From Gammaproteobacteria bacterium (lineage in GTDB: Bacteria > Pseudomonadota > Gammaproteobacteria > Steroidobacterales > Steroidobacteraceae): a stretch of DNA of 64,000 nucleotides. The position numbers and the translations under genes are program-made. The stretch lies in NCBI GenBank assembly GCA_021323735.1, contig JAJPKM010000048.1, positions 62,001-126,000 of the forward strand. Reading direction: 5' to 3'. Below are positions 55,202-63,045 of this stretch, piece after piece. How positions within the stretch are numbered: position 1 is the first letter of the stretch; each line of letters starts with the position of its first letter. A model generated the notes under the pieces. That model worked only from the letters and a program-made list of their open reading frames with translations, made no database searches and was not told the origin of the DNA.

Positions 55202-56767
55202 TCAATCTTCGAGCCACGTGGTGCCGAACGATCCGGCGTGCAGTTCGGCGCGATCCAATTCGTCCTCGAGCAAGTGGAAGGCATCGTCCTGAATCCGGCC
55301 CTGGGTGCGCCACTCGATGAGTAGAACGCGTTGGGCCGCGATGGCCTGCAGCCGTAAATCATCGTAGGCCGTCGTCGGCCGGGATCGATCGACGGACGCG
55401 GCGCGTGCCGCCCCATATTCCGCCCGCAGCGCGGTTGCGCCCTCGCCGGACCGATCCGCCAATGCGGCGAGCGCGGCATCCAGCATCGCCGTGCGCGCTC
55501 GTGACATCTCCACATCGAGGGAAGCATCCGCATCGATGCGCAGCAGTGTGATGAGCGGACGGATGGTGAATCCCTGAAGAATCAGTGTGCCGAGCACGAC
55601 GGTGAAGGCGCTGAGCACGATGAGATCGCGGCCCGGGAACTCCTGCGGCAACGCCAGCGCGGTAGCTACCGTGACGAGCCCGCGCATGCCGCACCACGAA
55701 ACCAATATCCCCACGCGCACGCTGGGCAGGCGTACCGCAGGTGTGGTTTCGGTCGGCGGGTGGCGTTTCTGAAAGAAATAATGAAACCGCCGCACCACGA
55801 AACCGTACAGCATCACCCAGACAAGGCGCACACCGATCACCAACGTCAGAACCGCGAGGGCAAAGCTCAGCGCATGCATCAATGCCTCCCCCTTCATCTG
55901 GGTCAGAATGACGCGCGCCTGCAGCCCCATCAACAAGAATGCCAGCACATTGAGGACGAAAACCACGGTCGCCCAAACGGCATTGGTGTTGAGCCGATCC
56001 CGGGCCGTCGTGCGGGATGGCGAATAATTCGCCGCCACCGCTGCGAGCGCCACCACGGCCATGATGGGCGAGAGACCCAATCGATCCGCCAGTATCCAGG
56101 CGCCATAGGTAATCAGGAACTGAACGATGATGGACGAGAGCGTGCCGCCCAGCGCCCGCACGATTCGCATTCCCGCCGCACCCACCAGCATCCCGAGCAC
56201 CGCGCCGCCCGGTACCGCGATCAGCAGCCGCGGCGCCAGGAACGCCCAGGCACGATCCGGCGATGTGACGGAACCCACCGCCAACCCGAATACCAACAAA
56301 GCGACGGCATCGTTCAGCAAACTCTCACCCTGCAATACCGCCATCGCACGACGCGGCAAGTTGAACTCGCGCAGTACGGCGGATGCCGCGGCAGCATCGG
56401 GAGGAGAGACGATGGCACCCAGGGCAATGGCTGCCGCCAACGGCAACCCCACCAGCGCGACGCCCGCCCAGGCCACGGCCGCCGTGGTCGCGAGTACGAG
56501 CAGGACGGCGAGCGAGACCAGCGGCAGCCAATTGCGCAGCATTTCGCGCGGAGGCATCTCGAACGCCGTGTCCACCACCGCAGGTGCAACGAACAGCGCC
56601 AGGACGAGCCGCGGCTCGATGCTCAGGTGCGGCGCAAACGGCAGAGCCGCAACGCAGCCGCCCGCCAGCGCCAATAACGAGGGATAGGGCACGCGCAGTC
56701 GGCGCGCGACCTGGAGGAATACGACGGCCACCGCCAACAACAGCAGCGTAATTTCGAATAACAGCAT
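55202..56767 (-). CDS. CPA1-family Na+/H+ antiporter
   Basis: A 521-residue cation/proton antiporter. Twelve or so hydrophobic helices begin with MLLFEITLLLLAVAVVFL. The core motif GAIVSPPDAAAASAVL carries the Asp expected at the ion site, followed by GESLLNDAVALLVFG. A cytoplasmic C-terminal region of roughly 120 residues is helical and charged. ATG 56767 is preferred over 56818. Divergent from the cytochrome c-dehydrogenase gene, 72 bp apart. Confidence 0.92.
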   Translation of the reverse strand: MLLFEITLLLLAVAVVFLQVARRLRVPYPSLLALAGGCVAALPFAPHLSIEPRLVLALFVAPAVVDTAFEMPPREMLRNWLPLVSLAVLLVLATTAAVAWAGVALVGLPLAAAIALGAIVSPPDAAAASAVLREFNLPRRAMAVLQGESLLNDAVALLVFGLAVGSVTSPDRAWAFLAPRLLIAVPGGAVLGMLVGAAGMRIVRALGGTLSSIIVQFLITYGAWILADRLGLSPIMAVVALAAVAANYSPSRTTARDRLNTNAVWATVVFVLNVLAFLLMGLQARVILTQMKGEALMHALSFALAVLTLVIGVRLVWVMLYGFVVRRFHYFFQKRHPPTETTPAVRLPSVRVGILVSWCGMRGLVTVATALALPQEFPGRDLIVLSAFTVVLGTLILQGFTIRPLITLLRIDADASLDVEMSRARTAMLDAALAALADRSGEGATALRAEYGAARAASVDRSRPTTAYDDLRLQAIAAQRVLLIEWRTQGRIQDDAFHLLEDELDRAELHAGSFGTTWLED

Positions 56768-56839
56768 GTGTGCCAAGATTGTACTGGGCTGAGGTATATT
56801 TCCAAATGCGGCCCCCATGAATCAACTAAGGATGCTGAA

Positions 56840-58522
56840 ATGAGCCGACTGTCACCCGCGATCTACTGTGCCGCCGCTTTTCTCGCCGCATCGTCGGCAT
56901 TCGCTGCCGACCCGAATGCCGGCAAGGATGTGTTTCGCCAGCGATGCACCGTCTGCCATACGGCGGAACCCGGCGATGCCGGCGGCGCGCAAGGTCCCTC
57001 GCTCGGCGGCGTGTTCGGCCGGCCGGCGGCCGGCGGGCCGCAGTTTTCCTATACCCAGGCGCTGCGGGATTCGAAGCTGACCTGGGATGCGGCGACCCTG
57101 CAGCGCTTCCTCGGCGCGCCCACGAGCGTCGTGCCCGGCACCTCGATGGTTCTGGCCGTACCGGACTCGATCGAGCGAGACAACCTGATCGCTTATTTCC
57201 AAAGCCTTTCGAGCGGGGCAAGGGCCGCGACTCAGGCGCTCGCCGTACCGGCCGCCACAGCGCAGTCGGCCAATTGGCGCCTGGATGCGCCGGGTGTCGC
57301 GCATCGCATCGACCTTAAGTCGCTCCCGCCGCCGTACGCCACCGCGTCCGCCCGCAATAGCTCCTCAGTTGTTCTCAAGCCCGCGAACGCCACCTTGGCG
57401 CTCCCTCCGGGCTTTCATATAGAGCCTTTCGTCACAGGTCTTACCGGCCCGCGCAAAATGCTGGCCGCACCGAACGGCGACATCTTGGTCACCGAGATGA
57501 CCGGCGGCCGCGTCACGATACTGCATCCCTCGCCGGACGGCCGCCGCGCCGCCGGCACGGATGTCTTTCTCAAGGGCCTGAAGCAACCTTTCGGTCTTGC
57601 CTTTTTCCCCAATGCGCAACATCCCGAGTGGCTGTACGTCGCCGAAACGAATCGCGTCACGCGCTACGCATACCAGAGCGGCGATGTGAAGCCGCGCGGC
57701 GAAGCGCAGATCGTCGTGCCTCAATTGCCGACCGGCGGCCATTCCACGCGCGACATCGCCTTCTCCAAGGATGGCGCGCAGCTGTTCGTCTCCGTGGGTT
57801 CAGCCTCGAATGTCGCCGAATCCATGCCTAAGAAAACCCCTGCGGAGATCAAATCCTGGGATGCGGCACATGGCCTAGGCGCCGCATGGGACTTCGAAAC
57901 GGATCGAGCCGCGGTGCTGGTATTCGACACAGCTTCCCCCGCGGCACCCGTCATTTTCGCCGCCGGCATTCGCAATTGCGTCAGCCTCACCGTGCAGCCG
58001 GACAACGGTGCACTGTGGTGCACAACCAATGAGCGCGACGCGCTGGGCGACGATCTAGTGCCCGACTATTCGACGCGCGTGAAGCGGGGCAGCTTCTACG
58101 GCTGGCCGTGGTACTACATGGGCTCCAACGAGGACCCACGTTGGAAAGGTGAGCGTCCTGACCTGGCGGGCAAGGTATCGGTGCCGGACGTGCCTTATCA
58201 GTCACACTCGGCCGCGCTCAGCATGACATTTTACGAAGCCGGCAGCGGCCAAGCGGCGTTCCCCGCAGCCTTTGCCGGAGATGCCATCGTCGCCTTCCAC
58301 GGCTCGTGGAATCGCAGTCTGCGCACGGGCTACAAACTCGTGCGCGTCCACATGCGCAACGGCGAACCCACGGGTGACTACGAGGACTTCTTGACCGGAT
58401 TCGTGGTCGATGACAGCCATGTGTGGGGGCGGCCCGTTGCAACCGTGGAACTCCGCGATGGCTCGCTGCTGATGAGCGAGGACGGCAACGATGTGATCTA
58501 CCGCATCTGGTACGCACACTGA
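56840..58522 (+). CDS. Cytochrome c fused to sorbosone-dehydrogenase-like beta propeller
   Basis: A 560-residue periplasmic protein: signal peptide (AAAFLAASSAFA), an N-terminal class I cytochrome c with heme site CTVCH and the distal Met near PGTSMVLAVP, then a six-bladed propeller typical of PQQ-dependent sorbosone/aldose dehydrogenases (ILVTEMTGGRVTIL, PTGGHSTRDIAF, VKRGSFYGWPWYYMG). It probably oxidises a sugar or aldehyde and passes electrons straight to the heme. PQQ use is inferred from the family; no pqq genes lie in the window. Confidence 0.88.
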   Translation: MSRLSPAIYCAAAFLAASSAFAADPNAGKDVFRQRCTVCHTAEPGDAGGAQGPSLGGVFGRPAAGGPQFSYTQALRDSKLTWDAATLQRFLGAPTSVVPGTSMVLAVPDSIERDNLIAYFQSLSSGARAATQALAVPAATAQSANWRLDAPGVAHRIDLKSLPPPYATASARNSSSVVLKPANATLALPPGFHIEPFVTGLTGPRKMLAAPNGDILVTEMTGGRVTILHPSPDGRRAAGTDVFLKGLKQPFGLAFFPNAQHPEWLYVAETNRVTRYAYQSGDVKPRGEAQIVVPQLPTGGHSTRDIAFSKDGAQLFVSVGSASNVAESMPKKTPAEIKSWDAAHGLGAAWDFETDRAAVLVFDTASPAAPVIFAAGIRNCVSLTVQPDNGALWCTTNERDALGDDLVPDYSTRVKRGSFYGWPWYYMGSNEDPRWKGERPDLAGKVSVPDVPYQSHSAALSMTFYEAGSGQAAFPAAFAGDAIVAFHGSWNRSLRTGYKLVRVHMRNGEPTGDYEDFLTGFVVDDSHVWGRPVATVELRDGSLLMSEDGNDVIYRIWYAH

Positions 58523-58546
58523 GCGGTTCAATCGAGCTGAGTATTC

Positions 58547-58600
58547 ATGGCTATCGAACTTGACCACATTATTCTTTCGGTCGGCGACCGCGCGTGTTGA
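58547..58600 (+). pseudogene. N-terminal remnant of a VOC-family gene
   Basis: The 17-residue frame MAIELDHIILSVGDRAC is the start of a glyoxalase/bleomycin-resistance (VOC) protein, including the metal-ligand His, but it stops at codon 18. The ggt gene starts inside its last codons. The rest of the VOC gene is not present downstream, so this is a deletion remnant. Confidence 0.5.
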
Positions 58601-60321
58601 ACCGCATCGCCATCATTCTCGTGTTCTTGGCCTCGACAGCTCGTGCCGCCGCGCCTCTGGAACTAGAATCGAACCAGGGCATGGTCGTGACCTCTCAGCA
58701 CCTCGCCTCCGATGTCGGCGCCGCCATCCTGCGCCAGGGCGGCAACGCGGTGGACCCCGCGGTGGCGGTGGGATACGCGCTCGCGGTAACTCATCCCTGC
58801 TGCGGTAACCTCGGCGGCGGTGGCTTCATGACCATTCATTTGGTGGATGGCAGGAACACCTTCATCAACTTTCGCGAGAAGGCGCCGCTGGCGGCGCGCG
58901 CCGATATGTTCCTGGATGCGCACGGCAACGTCGCCGGCAATAGAAGCGTGGATGGATATCTGGCAGCAGGTGTTCCCGGAACGGTCATGGGATTGGAAAC
59001 GGCTCGCCGGAGACTTGGAACCTTGCCGCGCGCCACGCTGATCGCGCCGGCCATCAAGCTGGCCGAAGAAGGGTTCGTCTTGACCCGCGGCGACGTGGAT
59101 GTCTTGGAAGACGCAACCAAGGCATTCCGCGACCAGGCCAACGTGGCCGCGATATTCCTCAAAAACCGCGAGCCCTTCGTGCCGGGCGACCGACTGATCC
59201 AGAAGGATTTGGCCGGCGCACTGCGGGCCATCAGCGACGGGGGCACCGATGCCTTTTATCACGGCGCGATACCGGAAGCCGTCAGTGCCGCGTCGCGCGC
59301 TCATGGCGGACTGCTGACGGTCGAGGATTTTGCCGCCTATACCGCGACCGAGTCGGCGCCGATCAGCTGCGCGTATCGGGGCTACACCATCGTTTCCGCA
59401 CCCCCGCCGAGTTCAGGGGGCGTGACCTTATGCGAAATGCTGCAAGTTCTTCAAGGCTACCCGCTCCACGCCATGGGCTTTCATTCGAGCGAGGCGGTTC
59501 ACGTCATGACCGAGGCCATGCGCCACGCCTACCGCGACCGCAATACCTATCTCGGCGATCCGGCATTCGTCGATAATCCCACCGCCCGCCTGTTGTCCAC
59601 GGGTCATGCTGCAAAGATTCGTGCACAGATCCACTCGAATCGCGCCACACCCTCGAGCGCGCTCGAAGGGCTGGCGGCGGCCGAGGAACATGCCACCACC
59701 ACGCACTACTCGGTAGTCGATCGGTGGGGCAACGCCGTGGCGGTCACCTACACCATCAACGACAGCTTCGGCGCGAAGGTCATCGCCGGCAGCACAGGCT
59801 TCTTCTTGAACGATGAAATGGATGATTTTACCGCCAAGCCCGGGGTTCCGAACATGTTCGGTTTGGTACAGGGCGAGGCCAATGCGGTCGCACCGGGCAA
59901 GCGGCCGTTGAGCTCCATGACCCCGACAATCGTGCTCAAGGATGGCAAGCCTGTCCTCGTCGTCGGCACACCGGGCGGATCGCGAATCATCACCACGGTG
60001 CTGGAAGTCATCGTCAATGTCATCGATCACGGCATGACGCTGCAGGAGGCGGTCGATGCGCCCCGCATCCATCATCAGTGGTGGCCCGACACCATCGCGG
60101 CAGAACCCTTTGCGCTGTCGGCCGACACGGTCAAGTCTTTGACGCGGATGGGCTACAAAGTCCTGACACTGGAACCCTGGGGTTCCGGCAACGCCGCCGA
60201 GTCCATCGGCATCGCGCCCGTGAATGTCGATGCCGCCCGAGCACTTGGCTTCCCGCGCCCCGCCGTGTTGTACGGCGCGCATGACTCACGTGCGCCTGCC
60301 GGCTCCGCGGCGGCGCCCTAA
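58594..60321 (+). CDS. ggt: Gamma-glutamyltransferase
   Basis: A 575-residue precursor starting GTG 58594 (or TTG 58597) with a signal peptide (IAIILVFLASTARAAAP). Self-cleavage would occur before the catalytic Thr in EEHATTTHYSVVDRWGN. The substrate loops GNLGGGGFMTIHL and PGKRPLSSMTPTIV are intact. It cleaves and transfers the gamma-glutamyl group of glutathione in the periplasm. Length is normal. Its start overlaps the VOC remnant. Confidence 0.95.
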   Translation: MLNRIAIILVFLASTARAAAPLELESNQGMVVTSQHLASDVGAAILRQGGNAVDPAVAVGYALAVTHPCCGNLGGGGFMTIHLVDGRNTFINFREKAPLAARADMFLDAHGNVAGNRSVDGYLAAGVPGTVMGLETARRRLGTLPRATLIAPAIKLAEEGFVLTRGDVDVLEDATKAFRDQANVAAIFLKNREPFVPGDRLIQKDLAGALRAISDGGTDAFYHGAIPEAVSAASRAHGGLLTVEDFAAYTATESAPISCAYRGYTIVSAPPPSSGGVTLCEMLQVLQGYPLHAMGFHSSEAVHVMTEAMRHAYRDRNTYLGDPAFVDNPTARLLSTGHAAKIRAQIHSNRATPSSALEGLAAAEEHATTTHYSVVDRWGNAVAVTYTINDSFGAKVIAGSTGFFLNDEMDDFTAKPGVPNMFGLVQGEANAVAPGKRPLSSMTPTIVLKDGKPVLVVGTPGGSRIITTVLEVIVNVIDHGMTLQEAVDAPRIHHQWWPDTIAAEPFALSADTVKSLTRMGYKVLTLEPWGSGNAAESIGIAPVNVDAARALGFPRPAVLYGAHDSRAPAGSAAAP

Positions 60322-60396
60322 TCGTTGCATCCGTTGTTGCATTCCTAGCTGCGTTTCATTCTTTACTTACCTTTCTGCATTCCATAAGGCACTGGC

Positions 60397-60738
60397 ATGA
60401 TCAAACTTTCGATCCTGTATCCGAACAAACCCGGTTCGCGCTTCGACATGAATTACTACGTGGCGACGCATATCCCGCTGGCGATACGCTTGCTCAAGAA
60501 GACCTTGCGCGGCACTGAAGTGGATGCCGGCCTGCAAGGCACAGCACCCGGGGAAGCGCCGGCCTTCCACGGGGGGTGTCAATTCTATTTCGACAATATC
60601 GAAGCCTTCCTCGATGTGTGGCCGGCCGCGGCGGCGGAGTTGCAAGCCGACATTCCGCGCTACACCGACGTGGCGCCGCTCATCCAGTTCAACGACATCA
60701 AGTTGTCGGAACTGCCGCGCCAGAAGACAGGCGCCTAA
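60397..60738 (+). CDS. EthD-family dimeric alpha-beta barrel protein
   Basis: A 113-residue protein: MIKLSILYPNKPGSRFDMNY and YYVATHIPLAIRLL give the EthD/ABM-like pattern with a conserved His. It probably acts as a small dimeric binding or degradation enzyme; EthD itself supports ether degradation but the role of most members is unknown. It is followed 20 bp later by the 2OG oxygenase gene. Confidence 0.85.
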   Translation: MIKLSILYPNKPGSRFDMNYYVATHIPLAIRLLKKTLRGTEVDAGLQGTAPGEAPAFHGGCQFYFDNIEAFLDVWPAAAAELQADIPRYTDVAPLIQFNDIKLSELPRQKTGA

Positions 60739-60757
60739 CCGGCGGCCTTTAGCTCGC

Positions 60758-61378
60758 ATGACGGTACATAGTCTATTCCCCACGCTGGTGTATGCGGCAC
60801 CGCTGCTGCAACGAGGCGATGCGCGGGAATTCAATCGGCAGCTGGTGCTGGAATGCCGGCAGCTGCGTTTGGACGATGCGGGAGGGCGCCGCTGGTCCCG
60901 GAAGAACTACCCCGGCGGTTACACTTCCTACGGCTCCGTTCATCGGCTACAGACCGTGTCGCCGACCTTTGAATCGTTGCGGCGCAAGCTCGAGCGCCAC
61001 ATCGCGGCGTTTGCCTCAGCAGTGGAATGGGACCTGACCGGACGTGAACTTGCGATGACCGACTGCTGGGTCAATATCATGCCGCGGCACACCGTGCATA
61101 GTTTGCATCTGCATCCCAACTCCACCTTGAGCGGCACCTACTATGTGCAGGTGCCGCCAGGATCGCCCGGCCTAAAGTTCGAGGACCCACGTCTGGATCG
61201 ATTCATGGCCGCGCCGCCGCGCAAGACGTCGGCGGGACGCGAAGCACGTCCATGGGTCACATTCCCCGCCGCCGCCGGCCAACTGCTGTTGTTCGAGAGT
61301 TGGCTGCGTCACGAGGTCGCGCCCAATCCGGTCAAGACCGAGCGCATCAGCATAAGCTTCAATTACCACTGGCTATAA
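60758..61378 (+). CDS. Putative 2OG-Fe(II) oxygenase (TIGR02466-like)
   Basis: A 206-residue protein. LFPTLVYAAPL at the start and the iron/2OG region SLHLHPNSTLSGTYYVQVP, with later LLLFESWLRHEVAPNP (His) and ERISISFNYHWL, match the small putative 2-oxoglutarate oxygenase family. His-x-His and the distal His and Arg are seen. The substrate is unknown. ATG 60758 is consistent with the family. Probably co-transcribed with the EthD-like gene. Confidence 0.85.
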   Translation: MTVHSLFPTLVYAAPLLQRGDAREFNRQLVLECRQLRLDDAGGRRWSRKNYPGGYTSYGSVHRLQTVSPTFESLRRKLERHIAAFASAVEWDLTGRELAMTDCWVNIMPRHTVHSLHLHPNSTLSGTYYVQVPPGSPGLKFEDPRLDRFMAAPPRKTSAGREARPWVTFPAAAGQLLLFESWLRHEVAPNPVKTERISISFNYHWL

Positions 61379-61463
61379 GAATACTTATGACCGCCAAAAC
61401 CTAAAAACCCTCATCCCCAACCCTGCGGGGTTTGCACCCAACGCCGATTCTACGGAGTGATTG

Positions 61464-61536
61464 GCGACAAATATCACGAGTTACGCATAAATGGGCGACA
61501 ATTTCACCCTGTTACGTGTAAAATAGCGACATCACA
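61464..61536 (+). promoter_or_regulatory. Three 31-bp-spaced repeats upstream of the fic gene
   Basis: GCGACA begins at 61464, 61495 and 61526, exactly 31 bp apart (about three helical turns). The first two units share GCGACAA, a TCAC core, GTTACG and TAAAT/AAAAT positions; the third is partial (GCGACATCAC). A TAAAAT at 61519-61524 may be the -10 element of the fic promoter. Likely operator sites for autoregulation by the downstream protein; this is inference. Confidence 0.6.
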
Positions 61537-61572
61537 GCTAATTCTGGCCAGCTTGTGCGGAGACTAGCGACC

Positions 61573-63045
61573 ATGCCGCTCGCAGTTGCAGGCAGTGACA
61601 AGACAGAGGCTCGACGCCTTCAACGGCTGACCGCGCAGGGTCAATTGCGCCGCATTCATCTCGGTGTATACACCGATGACCTGGTGCAGTCGCTGGAATC
61701 GATCGTTCGCCGCGAGCTTTACGCACTGTGCGCCCTGATCGCTCCCGGCAGCATCATCTCGCATCGCTCGGCGCTCGAGAGCAGGCGGCCGACCGCCGCA
61801 GGAAATGTTTTTCTGACCGGCCCCTATCGCAGGGACATCAATCTACCCGGTGTGAAACTTCGAATCGCACAGGGTCCTGGTCCACTCGATTCTGATATAC
61901 GGATTCCCACTTTCGGCGGAGATACATTCGTTTCAAGTCAGGCCCGCGCGCTGCTTGAAAATCTAACCGCCAGTCGCGGCGACCCTGCGGAACGACGCAC
62001 ATTGGGCGCCTCGGGCATCGAGGCATGGCTCGATCTTTTCATCAGCCGCGATATCAGCGGTGGGATCAACAAGCTACGCGACGCTGCGAGAGCGATCGCC
62101 GAGCCGCTTGAACTGCAACAAGAATTCGAGCAGCTGGACGCTACGATCGGCGCGCTGCTCGGCACACGAACAGTTCGTTTAAGCGCGGGCGCCGCGATCG
62201 CACGCGCAGCAGGCAAACCGTATGACGATGCACGGGTCACGTTGTTCCAGACGTTGGCCGGCGAGTTGCGGCGCGATTCTCTGCAGGTGCCGCCTGCCGA
62301 TCCGCATGCGGACAACCACCTGCAAGCATTCATCGAGACCTACTTTTCAAACTACATTGAGGGCACGGAGTTCGAACTCGAAGAGGCGCACGACATTGTA
62401 GTCCAGGGTCGCCCGCTGCAGTACCGCGAAGACGATTCGCACGACATCCTGGGCACCTATCACGCGATCCTCAAGTCCAAAGCAGATCCCGCTATCCCAC
62501 AGAACTTCGAGGCCTTTGCAGCGCAGACTCAGGACTGGAATCGACAGGTTATCGAATCACGAAGCGCCAAGAATCCGGGCGAATTCAAAACCGAGAGTAA
62601 TCGCGCCGGCAACACCGTGTTCGTTACGCCGGAACTCGTCGTGGGTACGCTTGAGAAAGGTTACGAAACCATCATGAGCGCAGCCACGCCTGAGAATCGT
62701 GCAGCACTGGCCATGTTTGTCATCGCCGAAGTTCATCCATTTACCGACGGCAACGGTCGCACCGCGCGCCTCGCGATGAATCTGTTTCTAACCCAGGCGG
62801 GGCTCACACGCATCATCATCCCGACGGTGTATCGTGATGACTACATCTCGGCATTGAAGGCGATGTCGAGCAACGCCTATCCGGTTCCTCTGATGCGCGT
62901 GCTCGCGCGCGCTGCGCGTTTCAGCCGATGGATCGACATGAGTTCCAAGTCAAATGCATTCGCAGCCTTGAGGCACTCCAACGCGCTCGAGCATCCCGAT
63001 GCAGCCAAACTCTCGTTTGCTGATTCGCCCATCGGCACTCGCTAA
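61573..63045 (+). CDS. Fic-domain AMPylase-like protein with AbiEi-like N-terminal domain
   Basis: A 490-residue protein starting at ATG 61573 (GGAG upstream; GTG 61555 would add 6 residues). Residues about 10-130 resemble an AbiEi winged-helix antitoxin domain: LTAQGQLRRIHLGVYTDD, SIISHRSALESRRPTAAGN. The Fic domain has an inhibitory-helix motif SNYIEG (Ser259, Glu263) and the full active-site motif HPFTDGNGRTAR (His388). Fic enzymes attach AMP or similar groups to proteins. Upstream phased repeats suggest self-regulation. No separate antitoxin gene is present. Confidence 0.9.
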   Translation: MPLAVAGSDKTEARRLQRLTAQGQLRRIHLGVYTDDLVQSLESIVRRELYALCALIAPGSIISHRSALESRRPTAAGNVFLTGPYRRDINLPGVKLRIAQGPGPLDSDIRIPTFGGDTFVSSQARALLENLTASRGDPAERRTLGASGIEAWLDLFISRDISGGINKLRDAARAIAEPLELQQEFEQLDATIGALLGTRTVRLSAGAAIARAAGKPYDDARVTLFQTLAGELRRDSLQVPPADPHADNHLQAFIETYFSNYIEGTEFELEEAHDIVVQGRPLQYREDDSHDILGTYHAILKSKADPAIPQNFEAFAAQTQDWNRQVIESRSAKNPGEFKTESNRAGNTVFVTPELVVGTLEKGYETIMSAATPENRAALAMFVIAEVHPFTDGNGRTARLAMNLFLTQAGLTRIIIPTVYRDDYISALKAMSSNAYPVPLMRVLARAARFSRWIDMSSKSNAFAALRHSNALEHPDAAKLSFADSPIGTR

